Of a DNA stretch of 64,000 nucleotides, positions 1 to 10,490 are shown piece by piece; positions within the stretch are counted from its first letter, which is position 1, and each line of letters opens with the position of its first letter. The position numbers were made by a program, and so were the translations under genes. The notes beneath the pieces are model-generated. The model was not told the origin of the DNA. It saw nothing but the letters and a program-made list of their open reading frames with translations, and did no database searches. The stretch covers positions 1 to 64,000 of the forward strand of contig NDFF03000047.1 in assembly GCA_002150815.3 (NCBI GenBank), in the 5' to 3' direction. This DNA comes from Grammothele lineata (taxonomy: Eukaryota; Basidiomycota; Agaricomycetes; Polyporales; Polyporaceae).

Positions 1-370
1 TCGCTTTGTACTACTACTGTTACTGTGACATGAATCGCTCGCCTTCTGGCAATATTTTATACGAGCTCCTTATTGCCAGTATACATCTGATCACACTGGT
101 GAAGTTCGCCTGGTGCGAGTGCGAGTTGGATTGACTGAAGGGCTGTCAGACAGAAAGATGAGCGCTTGAGCAGCCACATTTGCCGGCGAAGCCGGAGCGG
201 AAGTCGAATTCGGCAACGCCGGCATCGTGACCCCGATGTGACGATCCGTACGAACACTGGGGTCTGAGGGGTATATCCCTTTCGCTTTCACGCCTCCCTC
301 CTCCGAAACCGTTCAAATTTTGGAGAAGTACATTTTCAAGGTCTTATAACGTCCTGACAAAGTTTCAGCG
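1..370. other. Window edge, no supported gene
   Basis: Only short reading frames with no recognisable domain are present. The stretch lies downstream of the copia gag relic on the minus strand and may be further decayed retrotransposon DNA, but nothing in it could be aligned to a known element by eye. Confidence 0.4.
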
Positions 371-673
371 TTATCGGTCAAGTCGAACGTCCAGGCGAGC
401 CCGCTGGGCGCTTGCTCGACGAACACTGGGGTACTGATAGTACTGCGACGGGTCGACTGAGAGACCGATGACGGTCAGGCCGATCTCGGAGAGGCGGTCC
501 CATTCGGCGGCGCGGTCGCGGGTGTTCGGGCGCTCTTCGGTGCCATTGATGACGGAGAGGGCTCCGAGTAAGCGGAGGACGGCGGAGGCGCCAAACTTCC
601 AGTTGTAGTAGTTGGGACCGGTAAGCTTCTCGATGGAGGCGACGAGCGACGGCGAGATGTGGTGGGAGGACAT
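371..673 (-). pseudogene. Ty1/copia-type gag N-terminal relic
   Basis: A 100-codon frame opens with a stretch typical of the N-terminus of fungal copia Gag polyproteins (DUF4219/UBN2 type). It shows 'KLTGPNYYNWKFG' near residues 17-29, then a Leu-rich helix, and 'IGLTV...VDPSQ' near residues 64-76. The similarity ends there, and no nucleocapsid knuckle, protease, integrase or reverse transcriptase follows. No long terminal repeats were found nearby. This is read as a truncated remnant of a copia retrotransposon; an unrelated host gene carrying a domesticated Gag domain is less likely. Confidence 0.6.
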
Positions 674-1056
674 CGCGGGAAGAGCAGCGAAGCGAGGACG
701 GCGCGGGAGAGGACCGAGGTAACGCGGCGGTCAGAACGCGGGAGCAGGGCTCATAACCTGTGAACGGTCACGAGCGCGAGAGCGTGCAAAGAAGCTCGCA
801 TTGAGTACGTATAGAGACAGGGTATATAAAGGAATGACTAATACGGTACTCTAGACAAACCACATGGTAAGGGACATGAATTGAGACCGGAATACGAAAG
901 GAATCAACGAGTGACTAAGCAAAACATTGCGCGAGAATTGCGCCTACATCTACTAACGAATCCGATGTGTCCAATATCACAACAAGCACTAGATACAGTG
1001 TTGTTACCGGATATTGCAGAGAAGACGATGCTCACGCTGATTTCTGATCGTATTGA
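674..1056. other. Intergenic, nothing supported
   Basis: AT-richer spacer between the gag relic and the first small-protein gene. A TATA-like 'tatataaa' run lies near 822-832, pointing toward no obvious gene. Confidence 0.35.
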
Positions 1057-1464
1057 CTACATATAGTTCCTCGCATCGCGGGTACTAGAAGTGGGATCCA
1101 TTGGGTTCCTCTCGTCCTTCCGTTTGTCGATCAAGTCTCGCACACACGCAATTACAGCGCGTTTGTTCGCTGTCGGGGTCTGGGGGTGGTCGACCCACAT
1201 GGTGAGATAAGTCGCTATCCCGGGTGGGCCGGCCCATCCCCGCAGATGAAGCGCGAATCCCAGGTGGCCGACAGCATGCGAGCTGGACAGAGCAAGCTGC
1301 GCGAAGCGGAAGGCGTAGCCTTCAAACGTGACAGGGAACGTTGAATTGTTGGAAGCGAAAGCGAAGAAATTCTCATCGATATTCGGGAGTGCGTTAAGCA
1401 AGGCTTCTAGGCCGCCAGTGCATGCGTAAAGCCATACTTGGAGCGAGACTCGAGTCGCAGACAT
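1057..1464 (-). CDS. Small uncharacterised protein, copy 1
   Basis: This single-exon gene encodes about 135 residues and is paralogous to the gene at 8633-9034. Both share an N-terminal 'CTGGL.ALL..LP' block, a central 'G.AFRF.Q.ALSSSHA' block, 'T.LTMWV..PQTP.ANKRAV.ACVRD' and an identical style of ending ('ARNYM' here, 'ARNFM' in the other copy), which supports both the frame and the stop codon. The start at 1464 is chosen because it aligns with the start of copy 2. No signal peptide, membrane segment or known domain is visible. It lies directly downstream of a kinase-like gene on the same strand, as copy 2 does, so the two may be co-inherited partners. The function is unknown. Confidence 0.65.
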   Translation of the reverse strand: MSATRVSLQVWLYACTGGLEALLNALPNIDENFFAFASNNSTFPVTFEGYAFRFAQLALSSSHAVGHLGFALHLRGWAGPPGIATYLTMWVDHPQTPTANKRAVIACVRDLIDKRKDERNPMDPTSSTRDARNYM

Positions 1465-1889
1465 GGACCCTATAACCCGGGGTCCGTCAGCGGAGAACAA
1501 GGAGTCAAGGGGAGAGGGGATAGTAACTCACACGCGTGACACTGGGAGGGCGTTGTGGGGATGATTTGAAGGGGGAGAGGAGCCTGAGGAGAGAAGAGAT
1601 TGCGTCGTATCCCCATTATAAGTACTCATGGTTTTACTACTAAATCTGTCTTTTGCTGTTTTGCCATATCGGCCGGTGGTGTGAGATATCGAGAGAAGTC
1701 GCATGAGTCTGGATGACCGCCCGAGCCACTGATGAGAATCGATAAACCCGATGGGAATAGTCCATCAGGCATATCAAACTTCTCGAAAACCGCAGACATG
1801 CAATTGTATTCATACAGGAACAGGGGCTCTGCACACGCTCCAGGGCGATAAACAATTAAGACATGTAGAATGGGCCGCCTCACGCGGGA

Positions 1890-2941
1890 CTATACCGCAC
1901 GGTGGAGACGGTCCCACACCCGCGCGAGCCAATAGATAATACCAACGATCTGCTTGGCGCGACTTGCCGTGGGGCGACAATGGCACACAGCAGTGCATCC
2001 TCGCTCCTTACCCAAAAGCCAACGTGCGAGCCAGTGTGTGATCCAAGGGCGAGGACGCTCAGCATATGCATTCTGTAGGAGGAAAGATTATCGCAAATAC
2101 CCAGACAGAATGCAAGGTGGCTCACGTTAAACCAGACATCACATAGCTTTGCGACACAGTACATATCCCAGGCATATGGATCCATAGCTTTCATTCCAAG
2201 AGGCTTTTCGCACTGTGATCCTGGTAGTTCAACCGGAATCTGGCGTCCGGGCCCATCTGAGAGTTGTCGTGACTCTCCAAAATCTATGATATATGCCCTC
2301 CAGAGCGGGAGCGGGGGACGAGTGTTGTCCACGTAGAGTGGGGTTACAAGCATAGTGTTGGCTATGGCCAGGTCCTGGTAGCCAACGTTGAGCCTGTAGT
2401 GGCACGCTGAGAAAAAGCAGTGGTTCTTACGAGATGGACGATATGCAATTTGTGCAAGAATTCGACTCCCTACGTATATCTGCGTTAGGGGCGGGCACCC
2501 GGATGGCCAGCTGGAACGAACCTCCAGGATTTGGTACACGAAATCGATAACTTTACTTAACGGCCATTCGTCTGAGAGTACGTTCATGGAGTTTTCTATA
2601 AATGGGAGAATAAGGAGCAGATCTTTGTCTGCTTCAGATCCCACAATCTCGCAAGGGAGAGTGTGGTTGGCGGGGAGAGCGAGACCCTGTTGGAGTTGGC
2701 GGTATATCGATGCTTCGTCAGAGCCACGTCGAACGGCTTTGAGTAGGCAATCGCGATTATCGGTTGTTAGGGCTTGATACACACATCCATACTATGCTCC
2801 CGACATCAGCAAGGCAACGCAAACCAACTGGATTATACTAACTGGTCGTAGCCGGAATAGCGGAGCAATGCCCCTCGTCTTGAGTTCAGGGTGCGTCCGA
2901 ATCCAATCAGGAATGTGGTTAATATCACCTTCATGCGACAT
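1890..2941 (-). CDS. Fungal kinase-like protein, paralogue 1
   Basis: Five exons (2843-2941, 2522-2791, 2431-2469, 2126-2374, 1890-2072) give 279 residues. The fold is protein-kinase-like: 'CVYQA' near residue 37 stands at the P-loop position, a Lys in 'CLLKAV' at the ATP-binding position, and a catalytic-loop equivalent 'HL-DLAIAN' is split by an intron between L and D. 'YIIDFGES' supplies the DFG motif, and the C-terminal tail is 'ERPRPWIT...ERGCT' followed by 'CRPTASRA'. A full glycine-rich loop and HRD arginine are missing, so activity is uncertain. Introns fall at the same places in the copies at 6648-7709 and 9431-10490. This family is expanded in polypore-type fungi; its substrate is unknown. 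Confidence 0.75.
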
Positions 2942-4208
2942 ATTCTTGCTTCCTACGGCTTATGAGTGGACGAAGAGCGTCGATCGTTCAGTCGACCGTT
3001 GTGGCAGCGAATAAAGTGAACGTCGCTCAGGCGCTTAGGCTTCGACGGTCTTGCCACGCTACGTAAGCAGCGGACCCCGAACACTTATGTCCACACATGC
3101 CGGCGGGCACCGCCCGGGCGCTACCGCAACGTGCACTAAGTTCAAATGCCTTCATTGCACGATGAGGATAGGTAACTTTTGGGCTTCGGGAAATCATACA
3201 AGCAACCGATTTACCCTCTTTGCTTCTGGTGTTCTCTTTGAAACGTATACAGAATTATAGGCACGAAGGACACGGCATAAACTTTCAAGAGCGCTGAATT
3301 GGCGTGCAAATAAGTACACGCCGGTATTAAAGGAGTACGCCGTGAACAAGGCACCAAGTAGGGGTGTGTGATAGAATAAGAACGCATATATAGAAGCCTT
3401 GGTGGTCGGCATGAGGAGTTGAATGAGCGTAAGAGTCGAGCTCTACACCGCCGACCCAACGTAATATGCGAGCGATGTCGGCCGGGGGACGCCGCCAATA
3501 AGTAGCGCCTAGCCTCGCGCGCGCATCACTCAAACATCATGGAGAGCACCAACCCGCAGAAATGGAGAGGCTCTGGCGATGCGGAGTGATCAGTTGATGT
3601 TGGGGCTCAACATCTGGGTGAGACTGGCCGGACTGTCTCCGTGGAATTGGCTAGACTATCAAGCGCACATTCGTAGGTGGCACTGAGAGGCATAGTCTAA
3701 GTGGTCCTAGATACGAATATGATTATACTGAAGGGAGCTCACGGACCGTCAACGGGGGATACCAAGACTTCTCGATTCGAAACATTCCCGGAGGGCTTGT
3801 ACTTCGATAATCTGTCAGGTGGAACTGAGACCGAATCCAGCATCCGGGTAACATTTCGCTCTATATTGTCTTACTGTACGACATTGTGTTCAAACGAGGT
3901 GGGTTTCAACACAACGGATATACAACTGGCTAGTAGTGGGAAGCATTCATTCCGAGGTCAGACGGGCTTAGAAGCGGAGAGCATGATAAGATGTAGGTAT
4001 CAATTCGCTGGCATTTGCACGGACATTGAACTACTCCGTCATTAAAAGACATTATGCTGGTGCTATTAGAGGTGAAACGAGGGGTCGTTGCGGCTAATTA
4101 AAGGTCGAGGCAGGTAGAGTATGATAGCTGTCCGAGCGTCTCAGCCCGCAGGAAACTGGTATCTCGTATTGAATAGCGTGGTGATGGCACTGCATGGTCT
4201 GTAAGTCC
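2942..4208. other. Intergenic, no supported gene
   Basis: About 1.3 kb between the promoter side of kinase 1 and the 3' end of the unknown gene at 4209-5694. A 114-codon plus-strand frame at 3701-4045 has no recognisable motif or paralogue in the window and is not called. Confidence 0.4.
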
Positions 4209-5694
4209 TCACACCTTGCGGTGACGACGAGAACGCGAGCCTTCGGACATGATCGAATGCGAGTCGAGTGTCTGAATCCATGTCTCTTGGTGGGCGGCTT
4301 CGATTGGCTGGGAAAGCAGGAGGTCGGGGGCACCGTATTTCGCTTTGTCTTGCTCATACAGGTCTTTGTAAAATCTATATGAAAGTTGTCGCTATTTAGC
4401 AAAACATAGTATCGAAGAAATGCAAGGGTACCGACTCTGCAATCGCCGATGAAGTTCGGAATTGATCCCGAGTCTTCTGCATGAAGTCGTCAACCTTGAG
4501 CCAAAAAGAGTCGTCCTTTGCTGGACTGTCAACGGCGACCGAACGCTGTAGGATGTTACGGGGACAGTCAATGGACCTGAATGTAATGATTCGGTGGTCG
4601 CCAGGTAAGACTCACTATAGCTGCAACTCGAATATACATGGCAGCGGTTGGTTTGACTTTACTGCCGCTCAGTATGGCAGCAGTTAGACTGCCGACGTCA
4701 GTCGATACACTCGGTGATCGAGCAAATGTCTCGACAACCTACAGTGGTCAGTAAATTTATTCCGAGCATCGTGAGTAAGGAACAATGTACCTTCGCTTTA
4801 AGGTGGGCTCGGCAGTCAATCTGCGCCTTGCCAATGATCTTCAGAAGCTTGTCGCAGCGCCCAATTTCTTGCACCGGAGGAATCCCTTCGATGTGCGTAA
4901 TCCTCATAACCTTCTACATATTGTCCGAGCAGGAGAATCACTGGGTGAACGTGTATCTATAGATGGTCTTGCACTCACCAGGACGATGTCCGCCGCATCA
5001 GCGTGTCGATACTTATTGATTGTGGGCGAGAGCATGAAAGCAAAGCCGAATTCGATGGCTGTCTTCTGAGCTCGCCGCCGCCATGTCAATACCACGTCAA
5101 TGTTGAATGAAAGCGAACAGATTCCACAGATGCACGTGCACGCAGAGAATCTGGGACTTTGTAGTCCATGCTTTGAGATATCTGTCGTAATAAATCACGA
5201 TTCTCTAGCTCCAACCCATATTGCTGAGCCTCGCGTTCTTCGGCATTTGCCTATCGCCAAGGAGTTGTGAGTTTGGGGAACGAACTTCCGAATGTACGAC
5301 GGGATACCTCAAGAAATATGTCGAGATCCATGATAGCTTGAGGCGTTAGCGACCGAGCACGCTTGACGCTGTTGCCAATCCTAACACGATCCAAGTTGAT
5401 AGAAGGCGTATGTGATGAATATATTGAGCGGGGGCGGCCCTGGTCTGGTGAACCGTCATCCTCTTCAAATTCCGAGCGAGACCGCCGATGTGCGTTGACT
5501 GCTGCTCCTGGAGGGGACTCCGAAGACAATGAGCCTTCGCGCTGAAAGGGTGTCGTCTGTCGTGAGCTTGCCCGCGGTGAGCTGGTCGGGGAGCCGTTAG
5601 ATGGCGTGTTGGGATTGCCGGCGGCGGCGGCGGCGGCGGCAGCCTGGCGCGCCGCAAACTGTTCGAACCGGGCCTGGGCAAGATCGGTGGGCAT
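4209..5694 (-). CDS. Seven-exon fungal protein of unknown function
   Basis: Exons at 5308-5694, 5119-5250, 4979-5065, 4791-4913, 4616-4738, 4436-4545 and 4209-4374 sum to 1,128 bp (375 residues). The N-terminal about 110 residues are low-complexity (a poly-Ala run, then Ser/Pro/Arg). After that come predicted-helical blocks: 'SLTPQAIMDLDIFLE', 'FAFMLSPTINKYRHADAADIV', 'IGRCDKLLKIIGKAQI..RAHLKAK', 'DDSFWLKVDDF' and 'FYKDLYEQDKAKYG'. These resemble, from memory, a large family of uncharacterised basidiomycete proteins. The family has no assigned activity. An alternative first exon at 5810-5833 ('MAQCQHTL', donor GTGAGT) could splice to the CAG before 'ARFEQF' and bypass the start used here. The basic C-terminus ends 'SRSRRHRKV'. 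Confidence 0.65.
5618..5642. repeat. CGG/GCC trinucleotide repeat encoding poly-Ala
   Basis: Eight uninterrupted CGG-type triplets on the plus strand read as GCC codons on the minus strand. They encode the Ala run near residues 18-25 of the unknown seven-exon protein. Length polymorphism between strains would be expected. Confidence 0.8.
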
Positions 5695-6647
5695 GGGAGG
5701 CGATTAAGAGAGAGAGAGGGAGAGAAGATAGAAGGCGTATAGATAAAAAGAAAGGGAAGGGCTCGAGGTCTGCCCCGAAGAGAACGAGAGGAGGAGAGCG
5801 TCGACTCACAAGAGTGTGCTGGCACTGGGCCATGTCTTGAGGCTTGTGGAGACTCGGTTAACGTACCATCACGGCCGTACCCCACCGCCCTGTCCACAGT
5901 TTCGCGAGCCGTCTTGAAGAATCTCAGCAGCCAAGTCACACAATGCCCAGGGGACGAAAGCAAGGTGACTCAAGCTCAGGTATGGGTAGAACATTCGGAG
6001 GAAATTGCGTGCTTACCTACACCGTGACCTTCAACAGAATACATCACAGACGACAATCGCCCGGGATTTGTCCAACTTCCATAACTCCCGGGGAGGCGGA
6101 ATCATATTCTCGCGCTGCAGGGACAAGTACCGAGGGGAGGGGAGGCCGAGAATTAACTGCGGGAATAGGACGTGACTCAGCGAGTCGAAAGCGCAAGAGG
6201 TGATCGTAGACATGGGTCCCGAGAAATGACGTTTTGATCGTGTACGCAAGCATGTAGCGTTGTTGAGATTAATGCCGGCGCAACATTATTAGCAACACAT
6301 CACCCCTGTGCTTCAGATATCATCATAGAGACATGCAAACGTCCATATACTTCTGAGGTTTGCACAGATCTACTTGAAATCCGACCTCCCACATTACAGC
6401 GATGCTTTGGCCGACATCCATAGCATGTAACGAGATTATATCCTACCTACACTGAATGAGATGTCGCGATGACCTTTTCCCTCCCAATGTCATGGATAGC
6501 TGAGCTCTATACCGATACAACGTCAGGTGCTCGGATCGAAGCGACATCAGCCGCCCGGTGTCGGCTCGATATTAGTTTGAGTTGGCGGTGTAGCAGGTAG
6601 ATTTCGGGCGACTACCAGATAGTCAAAGCCTACAGGTTGCTGATATG
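5695..6647. other. Intergenic, promoter side of the unknown gene
   Basis: This holds the presumed promoter of the minus-strand gene ending at 4209, including the possible alternative exon at 5810-5833, and the 3' flank of kinase 2. No copy of the small-protein gene follows kinase 2 here, unlike kinases 1 and 3. Confidence 0.4.
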
Positions 6648-7709
6648 CTACTTCAGCCAGACGGCACCGCAGAAGCGATCCCATGCACGAATGAGCCAGC
6701 AAATGACACCTACAACTTGCCTCGCACGACGTGCCGTCGGGCGACAATGGCAAACGCCAGCGCAGCCTCGCTCTTCACCTAAAAGCCAGCGCGAAAGCCA
6801 GAGCGTGATCCACGGGCGGGGCCGTTCGCGGTATGCATTCTGTCCAGCATATTGGTTTAATATTATCGCAATGAGGAGTGAACGGGCTTACATCAAGCCA
6901 ACCTTCGCATGCGTTTGCAGCGCAGTACATATCCCAAGAGTATGGGTCCATGGACCTCATGTCAAGGGGTTTGTTATACTGTGAGCCCGGCAACTCTATG
7001 GCCGGTTGGCGCCCTGGTCCTTGGGAAAGCTGTTTTGACTCCCCAAAATCTATGATGTATGCTCGCCACAGCGGAAGTGGCGGGCAGCTGGAATCAGCAT
7101 AGAGTGGCGTCGCAATCGCAATGTTTCCCATAGCCAGGTCCTGTGAGGCTGTCGTGAGGTCTAATCCACAACCCGCCCGAGCCATAATACATACCAGATG
7201 AGCAATATGCAAACTGTGCAGGAATTCAACTCCCTAAAGGCATAAGCGTGAGGTGGCGAAACGCGAACAGGGGCCTGAAACGGACCTCCAGAATCTGGTA
7301 TACGAAGTCGAGAACTCTGCTTAGCGGCCACTCTGCGCAAGGAGCCATCTTGCATCCTTCAAGAAAAGGCAGTATTAGGAACAAATCCTTGCCCGCCTTG
7401 GATCCTACGACGTCGCAAGGGAGAGTGTGGTTGGCAGATGAGGCCAGAGACTCCTGGAGCTGACGGTAGATGGTAGCCTCGTTGGAACCTTGTGGTATGA
7501 CTTTGATGGCGTAGCTTGGACCATAGTCGTTTCTTGCAGAATATACGCCTCCTTTCTTTGTATGCGATGTCAGCTGCAGGGCATGGGCTCAAGCGATAGA
7601 TTACACTAACCGGTCGCATTCGAAATCGTGGGACAATACCGCGCTTTTGAAGCTCGGGATGTGTACGCAACCAATCTGGAACATAAGTTACGTCCATCTG
7701 TGCAAACAT
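6648..7709 (-). CDS. Fungal kinase-like protein, paralogue 2
   Basis: Exons 7611-7709, 7286-7555, 7195-7233, 6892-7140 and 6648-6839 give 282 residues. Exons 1 to 4 are each equal in length to, or within three bases of, those of the other two copies, which supports the start at 7709. This copy keeps the most kinase-like N-lobe: 'GGVYSARN' followed by 'YAIKVI', where the Lys matches the ATP-anchoring residue. The catalytic loop reads 'HL-DLAMGN' across an intron, and 'YIIDFGES' provides the metal-binding Asp. The C-terminal segment repeats the 'ERPRPWIT' and 'CRPTARRA' blocks seen in the other copies. It has no small-protein partner downstream, so it may be the older or a partially duplicated unit. 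The substrate is unknown. Confidence 0.75.
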
Positions 7710-8632
7710 ACTGCAATAAAACTGGTGTGTTGTGAGTAAAAAGAGGGATGACTGTCAAGAGCCTTCACTTATGTCGTGGTCACGGTGGCGTTGAAGGTCA
7801 ACTTGAAGATCATGGCGCTCGCCGTTGTATCACGTGTCAATTCAACCCACGAGTTTGGTCCTGTTTGGGCGTCGCCGTGGCCCCGCCTCTGGTCCGGTTC
7901 AATCGAACGAGAGCCGACTAGGGCTGCGTCTCGTAGCCAGCGGCGTTGGGCCGAACGGGGGCCCCGGGTGGACTACAGACTGGCTATAGGACCAGGGTGC
8001 ACCGCTGAGGCTGCGTTCGCGAGCTTCGATACATGATCTTGAGTCTTGACGATGACAGGCGATGGCAGTTATGATCAAATGAACCGTCCCCGGTCAGTCA
8101 CTATGAGCGTGGCTAGCAAGTGATTTACATCCGGGGTCACAGCTGTACAATCGCAGCCGATCCAACATACTCAAAAAGAAGCACAGAAAGAAACCACATC
8201 AACCGGAAGGAATAGACTGCAATATGCATGTACGGCGTACAGGGGAGGGTGCTGAGGGCGCCCGTAGCTGAGTAAGCTACGAAGATCATGGTGGCGAAAA
8301 TGAAAAGCTGACGAAGAGAAAATATATGAGGGTGGACGCGTACAAAGAGACCGGGGAATGAATCAACGACAGATTTCTGACACTTCGTGAAACAGACTTT
8401 CGTCAAGGGAACGGTGGAGGAATGAGGTTTGTGCCACACCGCTGAAGCCACAGCCCGGGCCGTGGTTATGCAGGGTGTATCTCCCGCGCAAGAATTGCGA
8501 ACCAAGGTCCATCCGCTACGAAACCCCTCATCTGGGTCTATTCCGACGGGTGGGGAAAGTGTGAGCATACTTCTACCGAATAAATGAGACAGGACTTACG
8601 TCGTAGGCTAGGTTCGTGGCACGGGTGGCAGT
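7710..8632. other. Intergenic with one doubtful 143-codon frame
   Basis: A minus-strand frame at 8137-8568 has two hydrophobic stretches ('LFIFATMIFVAYSATGALSTL' and a C-terminal one). It has no recognised domain and no paralogue next to small-protein copy 1. It could be a degraded membrane-protein exon or chance. Confidence 0.25.
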
Positions 8633-9034
8633 CTACATGAAATTTCTTGCATCTTGGGTACTAGAGGTAGTGTGCAACTTCAATGTCTCCCGTTTGGAGA
8701 GCATATCCCGTACACATGCCTCCACGGCGCGTTTGTTCGCGTCCGGGGTCTGTGGATAGTAGACCCACATCGTGAGCTCCGTGGCGGTATCTGGTGTACC
8801 CTTCCATTTCCACAGCGCAAGTTGAAAACCGAAAGGCCTGGCCGCATGCGAGCTGGATAGAGCATGCTGCCTAAACCGGAAGGCGAATCCCCCATACGAG
8901 ACATTGAAGAACTCGTCATGGGGGGCGAAGGAGAAGAAATCGCTACTGATTCCTGGAAGTAGATCGAGCAAGGCAGCGAGGCCACCTGTGCATATTTCCT
9001 TCCATTCTTCGAACGTAACAGTAGTTTGAGACAT
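8633..9034 (-). CDS. Small uncharacterised protein, copy 2
   Basis: Single exon of 133 residues, paralogous to the gene at 1057-1464. The 'CTGGLAALLDLLP', 'GFAFRFRQHALSSSHA', 'TELTMWVYYPQTPDANKRAVEACVRDML' and 'ARNFM' blocks all align. A Met four codons upstream (9046) is also in frame; 9034 is preferred because it matches copy 1. No transmembrane or secretion signal is seen, and composition is that of a soluble globular protein. It lies about 400 bp downstream of kinase-like gene 3, reproducing the arrangement of module A. The function is unknown. Confidence 0.65.
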   Translation of the reverse strand: MSQTTVTFEEWKEICTGGLAALLDLLPGISSDFFSFAPHDEFFNVSYGGFAFRFRQHALSSSHAARPFGFQLALWKWKGTPDTATELTMWVYYPQTPDANKRAVEACVRDMLSKRETLKLHTTSSTQDARNFM

Positions 9035-9430
9035 GGCCTCTGTCATAATTCAAGAGTCATGAGTGCGCGGATGAAAAGCAAGCAAAAAGGGGGACTCACG
9101 AGCTCAGGTCGTATGGGATGCTTTGTGGGCAGAGGGGCAATCTCCCTCCTTCTCATCCTTATAAGTGTCTATGGCTGAGTTTCTACCGTCGTACTCCGCC
9201 GTTCTGCCGCATCGACTAGCTGAGTCTTGAAATGGTGGAAGAAGCCGTAAAATCGCCTCGTGAGCTCTCGACGGGAGTCGATAAGACCGAGCGGAACACT
9301 CCATCAGACATGACATACTTCTCGAAAGTTGCAGACACGATGTGATGATCAAGGATGCTTAAAAGAGCTCTTACAGAGATTGTTGGCGATGAGTCACTAA
9401 CAGGAGTCATGTGTTCCACCTCACACGGGA

Positions 9431-10490
9431 TTAGACCGCGCGGCGGAGACAGTCCCATACCCATGCCACCCAATAGACAACGCCTACAACTCGTTTCGCC
9501 CGAGATGCTGTCGGGCGACACTGGCAGACACCAGTGCACCCTCGCTCCTTACCAGTAAGCCACTGCACGAGCCAACGGGTGATCCATGGGCGAGGACGCT
9601 CATGGTAAGCGTTCTATAGGAATGGATGGTGTCACTAGCGGTCGGGCCATGCGTGAGCAGACACACCTTAAACCAACTTTCACACAGCTTTGCGACACAG
9701 TACACGTCCCAGGAATACGGGTCCATGCGTTTCATGCCGAGTGGTTTTTCGTACTGCGAGTCTGGAAGTTCTATAGCCAATTGGCGTCCTGGGCCTTCGG
9801 AGAGTCGACGTGACTCTCCAAAATCTATTATATAAGGCCTCCAAAGCGGAAGTGGGGGTCGAGTGTCGCTAATGAAGAGTGGCGTGACAATGGCAGTGTT
9901 CGCCAAAGCCAGGTCCTAGGAATCGGGTTAGTGTTGGCTGCGTGGCAAAATTAAGGACACAATCAACAGGACAGACCAGATGAGCGATGTGCAGCCTATG
10001 CAAGTAGTCGACTCCCTGTTTGCGTCGATATCAGCGGTCAGAATAAAGGCGCCCATCTCAAACCGACCTCGAGGATCTCATATACAAACCCAACCACTTT
10101 ACTCAGTGGCCACTCATCGGAGGGAGCATTCCTTGATTCCTCTACAAACGGTAAAATAAGAAGATCCCTGTCTGCTTCAGAACCAACGATCTCGCAGGGG
10201 AGGGTGTGGTTTGCGGGAGAGGCGACAGTTCGTTGCATTTCGCGGTATATAGAGGCCTCTTCCGAGCCTTGTCGGATAGATTTTACTATGCAGCGCCGGG
10301 TTTCTGCAACTACGCCTTGATATACACATCCATCCTGTGTATCAGCGTTAACAGCAGAAAACAAGCTAACCAGTCGATGAGCTGTACTGACCGGTCTTAG
10401 TCGAAACAACGGGACGATGCCCCTGTTCTTGAGCTCGAGATGCATTCGAATCCATTCCGGAACATGCTCCACATCACCTTCATGTGACAT
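9431..10490 (-). CDS. Fungal kinase-like protein, paralogue 3
   Basis: Exons 10392-10490, 10068-10334, 9977-10015, 9667-9915 and 9431-9613 sum to 837 bp (278 residues). Order of motifs: 'GCVYQG' near 35, 'CIVKSI' with the presumed ATP-site Lys, 'EWPLSKVV', the catalytic loop 'HL-DLALAN' interrupted by an intron, 'YIIDFGES', 'MDPYSWDVYC', then 'ERPRPWIT' and 'CRPTASRAK'. The HRD Arg is Leu and the P-loop is reduced, but the Lys, catalytic Asp, Asn and DFG Asp positions are all filled. The start at 10490 aligns with paralogue 1; a longer open frame to 10658 is not needed. Confidence 0.75.

Larger units (their letters stand above)
1057..2941 (-). repeat. Duplicated kinase plus small-protein module, copy A
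   Basis: This unit carries, in transcription order, kinase-like gene 1, a spacer of about 400 bp and small-protein gene 1. The same order and nearly the same length (1,885 versus 1,858 bp) recur at 8633-10490. The spacers are also related: both contain a recognisable stretch reading 'SA.FEK' and 'DG.F.S' in translation (around 1740-1800 here, 9290-9345 there). The similarity therefore reflects duplication of a DNA segment as well as of two genes. Confidence 0.65.
8633..10490 (-). repeat. Duplicated kinase plus small-protein module, copy B
   Basis: Second copy of the two-gene unit described at 1057-2941, in direct orientation about 7.6 kb away. The genes, their order, the intron positions and part of the intergenic DNA are shared. 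Divergence at many third positions shows the duplication is not recent. Confidence 0.65.
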
